Positions 49,707 through 61,286 of a DNA stretch of 64,000 nt are shown piece by piece (within the stretch, counting starts at the first letter, position 1; each line of letters begins with the position of its first letter). The position numbers and the translations under genes are program-made. Below the pieces are notes generated by a model. That model was not told where the DNA came from. It ran no database searches and saw only the letters and a program-made list of their open reading frames with translations. The DNA is from Rhodamnia argentea (lineage: Eukaryota; Streptophyta; Magnoliopsida; Myrtales; Myrtaceae), in NCBI RefSeq assembly GCF_020921035.1, contig NC_063155.1, forward strand, positions 4,387,001 through 4,451,000. Direction: 5' to 3'.

Positions 49707-50439
49707 TTTTTGAGAGAATTGATCGGAAATCCGATTGAGAGAATTGAGTCGAGATTGAGAGAATTGGGAGAATTTGAGCGATTTGAGAGGATTTCGGAGA
49801 GAATTCGAGAGATTGTTCAGAGAATTTGTGACAAAAATGAAAGGGGAAACATATGCATTTATAGGCAAGAATCATTTTTTTTATTATTATTATTATTTTT
49901 TAAAAATGGAAAGCAACGGCCCAAAGCCGCGGGCGCGCGGGGGGGGGGGGCCGGGGCGAGAGCCCAACGGCTCTCCGCCCGGGCCCACTTTTTTTTTTTT
50001 TTTTTTTGGCGGTTCGGAACCGGCCCGGAATCGCCGGTTCCGGGCCGGTTCCCACGTTTCCGGAACCGTGGGCCCGGTCAACGGGCCGGTCAACGGGCCG
50101 GTTCCGGGCCGGTTCCGGGCCCACGGGCCCAAATGGCCCCCTCTACGTGAGGCTAATTAAGACTCGGCTTCCTTCATCAATCAAACAACAGATTTTGGTT
50201 AATTTGGCTTTTTGGTGGGGTTAGAGCTGAATTCGACCACGTGCACAAAAAAAAAAACTATGTTCACTTCCCGAACATTTCTCAGTGTTGTCGATGTTAT
50301 TACAATGTCATCATGTATTTTGATTTTGAAATTATCCTCTACCATTATACAAGCACTAATAAGTAGTAAAACCAATTCATAGTCGATGAAGCGTGAAACG
50401 ACCAATCGAAATCCGTCAAATGACGAATCTTTTGTTACG

Positions 50440-51274
50440 GATAAAATATACTATCCGAATTACTGCGAGCTAATTCCATAATATCATCTATAGACTCAGC
50501 TATGATTTCCTTCCCTTTCTTGTTCTTTAACTTAAGGCAATTCCATCTAACATACCTCATTTTGCTACAACTCCAACATACAGCTCCACCATCTTAGACT
50601 GACTTCATCTATTCAGGTTCACACCACTTTTGCTGCACATAAGTACAATTTATTTCTTTACCTTTACTTACTAAGACAACAATCACATGCTTATCAAATT
50701 CTCATCGACAGATGTCATATGAATCAACTCACGGATATTCCATACATCAACGTACATCAAACTTCTAGACCCGGAGGAACTACTAACAACAATAACAATA
50801 ATATTCCAATTATCGGGTAATGGTAACAATAGAATTAAAAGCACGCACCTGATCATTAAAGTCAATCTTAACTAAACTCAATTGACTAACTACTATATTG
50901 AATTCATTGACATGCTCGGTTACACATGCACCTTCACCCATCTTAAAGTGAAACAGGCATTGCATCAAATAGACATTGTTGATCGTAGATAGCTTCTCGT
51001 ACATGTTTGACAGAGCATTCATTAGTCCTAAGATGGCTCTAGCTTTCACGGTGTTAAACACGACATTACGCAACAACATTAGCCAAATGACACCCAACAC
51101 GTGTCTATCCAGCAATTTCCAATCAAATTTTTTTTTTTTGGTCGGACTATCAAGTTGGTTCACCGGCTTAACTTCTTACTATATACAGGTAAGTGCGAAC
51201 TCTTCTAGTACAACTAATCATCAATATGCATATTACTAAATAAAATCCTTGCCATCAAATATATCGATCTTCAT
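50440..51274 (-). pseudogene. Copia gag fragment
   Basis: The minus strand reads MKIDIFDGKDF near 51274, then stops, then DWKLLDRHVLGVIWLMLLRN...MYEKLSTINNVYLMQCLF...VTEHVNEFNIVVSQLS, and later NWNIIVIVVSSSSGS and a decayed zinc knuckle CWSCSKMRYVRWNC. This is the UBN2-type gag order of Tnt1-like copia elements, a different lineage from the 30.9-kb element. No LTRs or pol are seen nearby. Confidence 0.75.
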
Positions 51275-51705
51275 TTTTCATTCTTCTTTGTCATCAATTT
51301 TCATCAACTTAGCTAAGCCTAGCAATGATATCAATAATTGCGAAAGCAAGAGATTCAACAATAAAATAAGTAAAATACATAGTTCCATCTGTAAGACCTA
51401 CTTCGGAGGAAAAGCAACAGAAGATTTGATTATGGAACAAGCGGAAATTATACTCACACTTAAGTTACTCAAATACTTTCAGTATTTCCCAACCCCTAAT
51501 AACTCTTACAATGTTTAGCTGTCATAATACCTCATGAAATAATCTCTAAATCTCACCGAAGAATTAACAAATCTTAGTACAAAATATATTGGCTTTAAAG
51601 CACTTGTAATTTCTTCATAATATAATTCACAAACACGCCACACAAATCATTATCATGGCCGGGAGCTCCAATTGGATACTCTTTATGAAAAAGACCCACT
51701 TCTTA

Positions 51706-52977
51706 GGCTTCGTTTGTTTCGCAAAAAACAACTTACATAAAAATGTTTTCCGAATTTTCAGCGTTTAGTTCATGAAGAATAACCTAGTTTAGAGAAACAT
51801 TTTCCACCAATTAAAAAAAATCCTTTCAAAAGTGAGGAGAAAAGAAAAACATTTTCCTTGTCTTTCCTTCCTCTTCTTTTACACACTTCCTTTCTTTATA
51901 ATTGTTATTTTTACTTTCATTTCATTTTTATTTATTTTTTTAAAATTCAAAAATTTAATTTTATATTTTAATTTTTTTTGTCTCTTTTTTTTTTAATTTT
52001 TTCCTTTTCTTTTTCTCTTTTTTCTTTTCTCCTTCTTTCTCTTTCCTCTCTGCCTGCCGCTCCTTCTACCTTCCTTCGCGGACGTCAGCGATCGGCTATG
52101 ACATGGGCCGGCAAGCTCAAGGCTCACCGGATCTGGCAAGGCCAAGCTCTGGCATTCTCGAATGCATTGAAGATCATTTGATTGTCGTAGTTGAGGACTA
52201 GGAGACAGCCCTCGGAGATGCCGTGGCTCTGGTCTCCTTCCCCGAGGAAAAAGAAGCTCTAATCGGCAGGCCGTCAAAGCCGGCAATGGAGGTGTTAGCT
52301 CGGAGATTCCCGTCGTGCTTCCAGATCTGGTACGCAGCGGAGGGGGTGATCTTTCCGACGAATGGGATGACGGAGCTCTTGAAATGGAACGAGATCTCCA
52401 TGTAGAAGTCGCACATGCGACGGAGCACGGCGATCACCCTCGGGAGGCGGCGAGGTCACTCGAGCCAGGCAGAGCAGTAGTGGTGCCCGAAGAGGACGGA
52501 CGCAATCTCGATGTTCCTCTGGCAGAGTGTCTCCAGGAGTGGATTCCACCATGCAGCATTTGGAGCGAGGCGCTGAAGCTGGCGGAGGTGAGGGAGCAAG
52601 CGATAGAGGCGTCAAAGAGGCGAACGACGAGGTGGAGATGGGTCTCACAATAGAGGGCCGCCGTCGCCGAAGGTGTTGAAGAAGACGACGGCTTCAACAT
52701 TGCGGACTGGAGACGAAGAGACGATTGCAAATGGTTAATTGAAGTGCATCTACAAACTTTGACAAAAAAAAGTGCATAAAAAAAAATAGTCGAAAAAATA
52801 AAAAATAATTAAAAATTGGAATTGTCTTGGTAATTTTTCCTAGGAAAATCAATTCTTTGCCAAACGACTGAAATTATTTTTCAGTTCATTTGTAAGTCTC
52901 AGCCAAACACCGGAAAATATCATCATTTTCCTAGAAATAACTTTCCGAAAAATATTTTTCACGAAACAAACGAAGCC
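51706..52977. mobile_element. Tourist/PIF-Harbinger-like TIR element carrying a host gene fragment
   Basis: Perfect 16-bp inverted termini GGCTTCGTTTGTTTCG, flanked by TTA on both sides (51703-51705 and 52978-52980). The 3-bp TTA duplication and the GG-start, GTTTG-containing TIR fit Tourist/Harbinger elements. AT-rich arms surround a GC-rich core (52050-52740), which contains the ankyrin-gene fragment listed separately. No transposase, so it would need help in trans. A comparable terminus (GGGTTCCGTTTGTTTCG) stands alone at about 55306, perhaps a relative that lost its other end. Confidence 0.8.
52125..52690 (-). pseudogene. Captured fragment of an ANKRD13-type ankyrin/GPCR-chaperone gene
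   Basis: Minus-strand text reads, across three frames: ETHLHLVVRLFDASIA (ankyrin repeat), then VIAVLRRMCDFYMEISFHF and KSSVIPFVGKITPSAAYQIW, KHDGNLRANTSIAGFDGLPI, then GCLLVLNYDNQMIFNAFENA. The order matches plant ankyrin-repeat proteins with the GPCR-chaperone (DUF3424) domain, whose members bear FYMEI-F-F-SSVIPF and IWK...LRAD...LAGFDG. At least two frameshifts are present, so it is not functional. No intron is apparent. Its position inside a TIR element indicates capture and transport. Confidence 0.75.
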
Positions 52978-52980
52978 TTA

Positions 52981-54012
52981 CGTTCAAATGATTTCCATCC
53001 AAAATAGGAAATCCTTTTGTGTGAAACCTACTTAAAACTAATAAACTCACGGGAATTGAGTGAGTTCGAATCTAATAAGAAGATTTGTATACGTTGTCTA
53101 ATTGTTTTCTTTAGGCAATGATTCAGACTTCGTTTTTTCTTCCTCATCTCGATGCAAAAAAGTTCATGTTTTTCCCTAAACATGCTTCGCATAAATTTCC
53201 CCGAACCATCTATTGAAGGTCCAAGATTGACATTTGGGGGTGACATGCTCTAAATCAGATTAATCTACATGATGATATCGATCATGGAGGTCTGCATTCA
53301 AAGCAAATCTAAGGAACTTTCTTACCTCCAATAACAGTAGCTACTCCTTTTTTTTTGGTATGATCCTATTCTATATAGAAGTTATCGTGTATGCTATGTG
53401 TGCACGTATGTTGCGAAACCCTACTTTTTTCTCAAGCGTCATGTCTCAATTCCTCCAAAGGTGGGGATTCGAACCGCCCACCTCCCCCTTTCCAAGTGAA
53501 AAGAGTGACCACTGTACATTATAATCCATTTAAAAATGACTTCGTCGTAATAGTTCCCGGCCCATCTCTCTTCTTTTCAAATTCCCACGTAATCTCATAT
53601 TAACTATGCTCTGTTGCTCTTCTTGAGTTATCATGGAAAAAAAAAAAAACTCACGTGTGCCTCGAGGTAGTTTGATATAGAAATGCGAGGAGGTTGTCGT
53701 CCAACACGACTTGCAACCCATTTCTCTTGCATAGGCAAGTCCCGTCACAAAAAGCACACCAAATTACTGGAGGTGAATTTTACTAGCATAATAATTTTTG
53801 GGTAAGTGTGAGAGTAACAACATGCTATGGCTGCATATTTTTTAAGGAGTGAGCCCTATAATAATTTTTAACTATTTGTAATTTATTTTTTGTTGATCAT
53901 CAATAATGATGACTTAATGATACAATCTGATATTTCACAAAAAAGAAATGATTATGTTATTTATTTTTTTGGGGCCAATTTTGGTCTAGTCCACTCAGTG
54001 GGGGAGATGCTA
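52981..54012. other. Spacer with a possible tRNA-derived SINE
   Basis: The minus strand near 53460-53485 holds GGTTCGAATCCCCACC, a perfect pol III B-box/T-arm-like word, in a context (GTGGTCACTCTTTTCACTTG) resembling plant SINE heads. A fixed A-box, poly-A tail or duplications were not identified. No gene is seen. Confidence 0.3.
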
Positions 54013-54020
54013 ATGGTATG

Positions 54021-54175
54021 TAGGGGTGATCGGTTTCGGATCCGGTTCGGTTCCCCTCAAGAGTTGAGAATTGGACCGACGATCTCGGTTCTCAATTTTT
54101 CGAAATCGGGAACTGGATCACCGGTCCGGTCATGTTCCCGGGTGGTTCCATTAGACCGGACACATGCACACAAAA

Positions 54176-54231
<56 letters not shown>

Positions 54232-54515
54232 CATTCCTAACATGAAGCACATGAGCTTGGTTACTTTAAAAAAAAAAAAAAACAGAGTGCAACTAAAAAG
54301 ACTTTTACATAAGAGAATAAAAAATAGAGAGTGCCAATAGCTTCTCAATTTGATAAAATTTCCCGGACACTCTTAACAAGTAAAGAGAGGGTAACTGTAA
54401 AAAAAAAAAAAATTCAATCGGTCTGGTCCTAAGAGCCTAGAACGGGGAATTGGACCACCGGTCCCGATCTGGTCCGAGAGGTCCCGGTTCGGGTGGTCCG
54501 ATTTGCTCACCCCTA
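54021..54515. mobile_element. Non-autonomous hAT element (495 bp) with exact 8-bp target duplication
   Basis: ATGGTATG lies on both sides (54013-54020 and 54516-54523). Termini are TAGGGGTGATCGG and, inverted, TAGGGGTGAGCAAATCGG. GGTTCGG/GGTCCGG-type subterminal words resemble those of the hAT at 47104-50145. The middle contains a compound (TA)n(CA)n microsatellite (54184-54230) and A-runs. No coding capacity. Confidence 0.9.
54184..54230. repeat. Compound (TA)n(CA)n microsatellite
   Basis: About 11 TA units directly followed by about 12 CA units, inside the small hAT element. Confidence 0.9.
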
Positions 54516-54523
54516 ATGGTATG

Positions 54524-57500
54524 TCATCAAAGGAGGGTGAGGGTGCTATCGGTCTAATCCCAAGTTTTCTTCTTCTTTATATAATATGCAGTGATGAATC
54601 CATCTGTCTATTCTAAATAGTCTCTTGAAGATGGTGGTTGTTCAAGTCTTATTTCGAGTCAATCAATCTTGGCCCACTTGACTCGTGTTCTGACCGCGAC
54701 CACGACCACGACCAGTTTCCATAGCCAAAAAAATGAATAACATAATCATTCCTTTTTGTGAAATATCAAGTTGTATCATTAGGTCATCTCTACTGATGAT
54801 CAACGGTCCCCCATAGTATTGCATTAATATAATGAAAAGTCATCAACAGGTTCACTCATTGTGAGAGTGGGAATCATATATGTCTGGTTCATTGGTTCTT
54901 TGGTTGCTTAGTGCGAATATAATTTGTTTGTTAAGTTACTCTTCTAATTGTTTACTTCGCATGACAATTTTTTTTTTTTTTATCGGGGGTACTTGATTTT
55001 CTCATCACAAATTCTTTGTTTGTTACCATTTTCAACTCGCACGCCATATAGCAATCTTCACATGGAACTTGAAGAGTCCAAAACAATGAATATGATTCAC
55101 ACGGAATTTTTTTAATTGAAGATCACGAAAGGCGAAACACAAGGAATTAACGAAATATTCTAGAGCCTAATTATTACATTCGAGCAGTAAAAATTGCTTT
55201 TGAGTTTATTTTTCGAGTATGCCTTTTACTTTTTCACCGTACCATTTAGAGTTCATAACACCTCTAAGTGAATATTAATAAGAAAGAAACTCTTAATTAA
55301 CTAGGGTTCCGTTTGTTTCGTTGAAAATTGAGTGCTTTCAGAAAATAGGTTTTTTTTTAGAATTTATTTTTAATATTATCTAAGGTTTGGTTGGAATTTG
55401 AAAATGAATTGAAAATTATTTTATGTACTTTAGATAGAAAATTAAAAAAATCATTTTCTAATAGGGGCTAGGAAAATTGACTCTCTTCATCCTCCAGTGG
55501 TTGCTTCGACCGTCACCTTGTGCTTCCTCCTACGAATCACGACCTCTTCATCTCCGACCATGATCGCTGATCGCCACCCGCTACTGCCCCGTCGACAAGG
55601 GATTCAGACTGTCTTCCTGCCGTTCTCCTCCGGTGGCCGATTCCGTCCTCGTGTCGCCCAGGTATTGTTTCTTTCTCTCCTTAGGAAGAACTGACTGGAA
55701 CTGAATTTCGCTCTCTCGCTCGCGCTTCATGAGTTGATCGTTCGAATCAGATTAGGATTTCCATTTCGTGACCCGCGCCGCCGATTCCTTCGTGCTAAAA
55801 CAACCAGAGATTTTTGCAAGAAATATTTTTGTTTCTCTATTTGTTGTTCTGCTCCTATGTTTGCGTATTCTGAGGAAACCTGCTTGGAGGTCATAATTTT
55901 CGATTGCGAATAATTTGCAGGCACAATGTTTGATCAAATGTGACTGAGAGACTAGACGAAAGAGGCTTTCAAAGAAATAAATCACTAAGAGATAGGAGGA
56001 GACTGGATGGAAAGAAAACGTTGGTTTTTAGAAGGAAAACGTGAATGTGAATGGGATAGGAAAATATATCATATATGAATGTGTTTCTAAAGTTGTGTGT
56101 GATGCTTGAGTCTGGAAGTTAACAAGAAAGTCCACAAGGGAGATAGAGATTGCTCTCTTTGTTCTTTTTCCTCTTCAAACGCAAATCTGTAGAGAGAAAC
56201 GCTGAAAGAAAGGGAGTAGAGACTGAGTTCCTGGTTCGGCTCTCCAATTGCGAGTCGAAGCAGCCGCATCCTTCTTTTTCCCGAGCTCATCTGTGGGAGT
56301 TCTTGGCATATTACTCCAGAGGAAGGACGCAAGTGAGGTTTAGAATAGATACCTTCATCTCTTGCTCTTGCCTTTTGCGATAGGCACTGTCTCTTGGATC
56401 TCCACACCATATGACCACACGTACATGTAATGGAGAGAGTTCAGGTAAAGAGTAGGACAGAGAACAAAGGGGGTTCTCCCATGAGCATGAGGAGACATTG
56501 AGCGAGGGAAGAATATTAAATTAAGTCAGAGAGGACAGCATGACTCGCTGCGACTTTTGTATCAATGAGTTTTGGCTGTTGAATGCAGGAGGACATCATG
56601 ACTTGCTGAGATCATATTACTGTCACATCATTGCCCCAAAATATAGTTCATGTTATCTTTGAAGCATGAAGAGTAGAGATTCGGTTTTCTCCGCAAAAAC
56701 TCGCATGTATATCATCATCCACCTTGGAGTATATGTATCAATTGGTGCTAGCGAGGTATGCTTACCAGATTGCTTCATTCGGATTAAACTTTAGAATTGG
56801 TTTCTACTCATTCCGGTTTCGTCTCTTGATTTCTTCTTTGCTTCATTTTCTTGCAGTTTTGTATGACCTGTCGAGCCTACACTAAACTGCTGCGCCAACT
56901 TTTGAGTCATGGTCATATGCCCCAAGCTGTTGTTGGGTTGCTGCACCGAATTACCAAGACTTTGCTCACAGAAAGCCACATACAGGTCGGATGTTTTAGG
57001 CCATTGTATTTGAATTTCTGGTGAAGAATATGAAAAGTCTGCATCAACAGAAATCTTCATTGGATTGAATAGTAGTTTGAGCAATGTAGCAGCATGTAAA
57101 ACGTGGGGAAGGAGTTCAATAGGTTCACTCCAATGGTTAGTTTAAAATGAGTCAAAATTAGAATGTTTAAGAGGAGGAGAGAATGCAAGAACGAAAGATC
57201 AAAAAGGGAAATTCATTGAGGTGAGTTCGAGTGTTCAGGAGAAGGACCAAATAAGAGAAAAATAGAAATAATAAATATTTAAAAAACATGAAACTAAAAA
57301 ATTGGAAAATTGGTCAGAAAAAGTAGGCTCTGATTAGATTGTTGGGTTAAAGTATTAGATTTAGCGCAGTTTCACTTCATTGGAATTCATATTACTAGGA
57401 ACATTCTTTCCTTGTTTTTTCTAGTGTAATTTGTGCCTTTACTCGATTGATTAATGATTTCCGTGTTTATTTTAAATTAGATTGTGGATTCTTAGTTGTT

Positions 57501-59450
57501 TAGGTCACTTAGGATTAGTTTAGCCAATTAGCTCTAATGAATAAAACTGATTTAGTTTGAGAAATATAACCAAAAAAGAAAGAAGATAAGTAATAAAAAT
57601 AGTAGCTTCGAAACATCACTTCAAAAAAAATAAAAAATCACAGTACATAGTGTAGTTGAATTTAGGATTCACCCCACAAGTTGAATAGGTAACGTGGAAA
57701 TGTCATAACCTAGGAGAAACTTGAGGGGAATAAACAAGTACTGAATATCCTAAGGCCGGATTGGGACCTTGACTTAGGATGATCAAGTAACGACCTGGGG
57801 CTTCCTGTTTCTCCGAAAGTTTTGATAACCTATGTTACCATTTTAAGGTGGGATAGTCTCTATAGTCAAGCTCATAGGTGTTGCTGTCTGGGCTTAATGA
57901 TGGGTCTATGTTATACTTTTTGCCCAACTCATATCGGTTAACTTATTTTATTTTTTACTAGTTCTTTCGTTATTTTCTTGTATCGATTGATTGCGTTCTC
58001 TTATATTGCTTTTCTTAGATGTGTGTTCCTTTATTTTTTCCCCTGTTTAGTTAAATGGGTAGGTTGCATTTTAGGACATTAATAAACATGAAAACATGGC
58101 ATGGAACACTTAGTGGACAAGAACTTTAGGACGCATAATTGGATGAGAAGACTACGTATGACACTTAGTTAACAAATGATCAAGTTTAGGTTTCGAAAGG
58201 GCATTAGTTAGATAACTAGTGTAATCAAGTCCGTAACCGTAGATCTCTAGTTGCGTTACTGCACTTGGTTTGCTGACCATCTTCATATAAAATTCTCATG
58301 GGGTTAATTGGATAAGAAATGGAAATCCCAACGTCATGTGAGGTAAGGGTTTGGGAGAACTCAGCGCTGATTGAGGACTGTTGATCCCAAACTTGACGTT
58401 ACCTCTAAACCCGTATTTTTCCGACCCCATTCAGGAGGGTTGCGATGGTGAGTTCACAAATGAGAGAATAGACAAGCCCCACTCAACTGAAACTGCGAAA
58501 CCAAGCAATGAAAGCTCCCATAAACGGAAAAACTCGAAATCCAGTCAATCAAGTGATAAATGGATATCGAAATCAAGCAATGACTATCTTAACTAAGAGT
58601 CGACTAAACAAAGCCTGTACAAAACAACTCCAGTGCGCTAACAAAAGCTCGCCCAAAGCAGCATGACTACTGATGTTTGTTGCACCGCAGCAACTCACGT
58701 GCAAAATTTAAAAAAGGATCTCCGCAGGCTTCCGTTTCAAGTGGGTCCAAAGTCATTGGAAAACTAACTTGGCATGCTTAAAAGGAGGTCAAGAAATGGG
58801 CGAAAACTGGCACCAAACACAGTAGTGTAAATGTGGTTCCAACAATGCGCAATAAACTTCAAAAGTTCACCTTGGCAAAATCGTAGCCCCAAGTTTACTT
58901 CCATAAAATCCCACAGTTCCACAACAGACTAAGTTTCGTTGCCACATGATTTCATAGCTCAACCACCTCTAGAATCAATCCAGCGACCTAAAACCCAAAC
59001 TGGATTGAAATTACACCTTATCTAAGAAAACTTTCTTCAATTAGATAAATTAAGTTTTTGAATTCTTATCGAGTGCTTCACAATGTCGTTAATCCAACGT
59101 GTTAAGATGTTCCCGGCAAGCTTGAACCGAAATTTTCTCTCTCTCTCTAGCATGCTGTCACAAATGAAAACCTAGACATAATTAAACTTGTAAACATAAA
59201 TGAAAACCTACACGTACATTAGTACTTTTTCTTAATGTGCTTCACTTTTGCTCCACATGTCACGCGTGAAAATTCTCCACTTTTGCTTCACTTTCCAGAC
59301 AAAAGCGCACATGATATCGAGTAAAGTTTCTGGATACTCTCTAAATATTACGAAACAAGCATTTGTGGACAAAAGTTACTTTATTTTGATTTCTCTAACC
59401 CCTTATGTACATCTTTGAAAGTCTTGGTCTTTGTTTAATCTTTTTGGTAG
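54524..59450. other. Intergenic, no gene supported
   Basis: 55490-55800 is GC-richer with a plausible donor/acceptor pair (CAG|GTATTG...TTAG near 55660-55683) and follows a lone Tourist-like terminus; it may be another captured fragment. The minus strand at 57084-56857 has a fairly protein-like frame (VDADFSYSSPEIQIQWPKTS...) that I cannot assign. 57640-58400 resembles LTR-type repeat sequence without recognisable ends. The rest is AT-rich. Confidence 0.35.
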
Positions 59451-59454
59451 GTGA

Positions 59455-59605
59455 AAGTCTTGGGTCTTCCTGGATTCTATAGTTTTCTCTCTCCACATAG
59501 GCTCATTATTACTTAGCTTCACCATAACCTTTGTTCTTTACAATGACTAATTCACCTTTGGCCATCGAGAGATCGTTTCGGGTTCCTTCTTGGCTTCCTT
59601 CTTAT
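59455..59605 (+). pseudogene. Relic of an NBS-LRR gene 5' end (leader plus first codons)
   Basis: Aligns by eye with 62990-63150 of the intact CC-NBS-LRR gene. Shared words include gtcttggt...cttc, atagttttctct, ggctcattat, ttgttcttTACA(a/g), tgact...ttcacc and ggccatcgagag...gggttcc(t/a)tcttgg. The start codon has become TTG and a 1-base gap shifts the frame. Only about 50 bp of former coding sequence remains, so this is a truncated duplicate. Confidence 0.6.
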
Positions 59606-60865
59606 ACTGATTTATTGAATTGTTAACTTTGAGCAAGACATATCATGCGTGGAAATTCACATAGGGATGGAAGAGGAGGGATGTGAAAAGGGAGGGAACA
59701 TTGCCACTTTGCGTCTTGCAAAGTCTTGGTCTTCTTGGAATTGATTAAAGTTTGCTTCCTGTCAACACTTTTGACTTTTGCTTCACTTTCAAGACAAAAA
59801 GATGCACGATATCCAGTAAAGTCTGGGTCTTCCTGATGAAAAGATTTTACTGAAGCATCCGATTAGCAGTTTGAGTTAGACCGAAGAGCATATCTTTTGA
59901 TGCACATTATGTCCTTGAGTTATATAAATCAATTGTTCTCTTTTTTCCCTTTTTTCTCCAGATCGAGACTTTTGGTTGTCGTTTGTAAGACAAGACCTTT
60001 TTCTTGTGGCATCCAAAACAGAGGATAAAAGGAGATTTTTCTTTATATGACCAACTTACGGCGCATGCATATCTTCGTGAAAACTTTGTAACTTACTAAT
60101 GTTTTGTTTTTTGGTCGAAAACTTACAAGTGTTCAGTTGGCTTTTTTTCCCTCTTTTCTGCAGTTACGGCTTATACGTGGCAGCTATAGTGCTAAAAATT
60201 CGCAGCAAGATGGGCGGCAATGATCAAACGAAAGGTGCTGAAGCAGTTGATGATCGTGAATTGCTTGTTAGGAGAATTGTGGTCCTTTAAACAAAGTTAG
60301 CGCAAAGCAACTTGCTTAATGGATTATATGGAGATTTGTGTCTCGTTCACTATTTTCAAAGTAAAATAAAGCAACTTGCTTGATGGATTAGTTGGTGTAC
60401 CAGATTTTTTTTCTTGTTTAGCCCAAAGCATGTGTTTCTGTTTTGTAGTCAGCAGAACAAAGGAAAGAGTCATTTTCTCCTTATCGTCGATAAAGTTAGC
60501 TGTCTTCAATGACTTGTAGAGATATAACATAAACTAAGATGCTATTTTTGCATGGATCCTTAATATTTTATGTTTCAAAAACATTTATTTTAGCGCGTGC
60601 AAGTTGGACAAAGGTGCTTGTTTTAGTCAATGCAAGTTGCACAAAAATGCTTATCTCACGATCCTTAATTATGGTCTGCTTCATTCATCGCTAACACACG
60701 AAAAGGATTATGCATTGCTATGTATAATCTACTAGAAGTTATGCTCTACACAACACACATACGAACAAGAAGGTCGTGCAAAGGACCGCAACTCCTATGA
60801 AGTGGTTCCCTATCATCAACTTCGACTTCAGCACCCTTTAGCAGATCATTGCTGCAAATTTTCAG

Positions 60866-61286
60866 CACGTAACTGCCACGTAAAAACCTATATTGGTCGC
60901 ATATTCACCAATAATGCATAAAACAAAGACATTGAAACTTAAGTTTACTAAGAAAGATGCAAAAAGAAAAAAAAAGCCGACAAAACACTCATAAGTAATA
61001 ATTTTTAACGATAATTTGTCCTCTATTTTAGATCGAGACTTTTGGCATGTGTTTGAAGAGAACCTGTTCTTGTGGCAATCCAAAACAAAAGAATGAGAGG
61101 TCATTGTTTTTCATGTGATCAACTAAGAGGGCATGTATATTTTTTCGAAAAGTCTATTGCTTACTAGTGTTTTATTGGCTCATTTAGCATCCATATATTC
61201 TCAGGATCGTTGTGATTTCAATGTCTTTGTTTTATGCTTTATTGGTGAATGTGCGATCAATATAGACTTTTACGTGACGCTTACCA
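60866..61286. repeat. Inverted repeat, two ~77-bp arms
   Basis: 60866-60943 read in reverse (TTCAATGTCTTTGTTTTATG, then ATTGGTGAATATGCGACCAA) matches 61209-61286 (ttcaatgtctttgttttatg, then attggtgaatgtgcgatcaa) with few mismatches. A third, direct partial copy (cttatacgtggcagc...gcagcaa) lies at 60168-60212. The arms are about 265 bp apart. Any transcript through both could fold. Confidence 0.7.

Larger units (their letters stand above)
47104..50145 (-). mobile_element. hAT transposon (~3.04 kb) with exact 8-bp target duplication
   Basis: CGTGAGGC occurs on both sides (47096-47103 and 50146-50153), the 8-bp duplication typical of hAT. The ends are TAGTCACGGCC (left) and, read inward from the right, TAGAGGGGGCC, sharing the hAT-type TAG start. 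Subterminal regions 47117-47300 and 50010-50130 are dense in GGTTCC/GGAACC words, likely transposase binding sites. A BED-hAT transposase lies inside on the minus strand. The right arm also carries a G-run (49938-49950) and T-runs. The exact duplication implies a fairly recent insertion. Confidence 0.92.

Noticed and set aside
53459-53490. tRNA gene suggested by the T-arm-like GGTTCGAATCC
   Set aside because: No full cloverleaf: acceptor and anticodon arms could not be formed around it.
56791-57084. Minus-strand 97-codon frame with protein-like composition
   Set aside because: Could be an exon, but no family is recognised and no neighbouring exons with matching phase were found.
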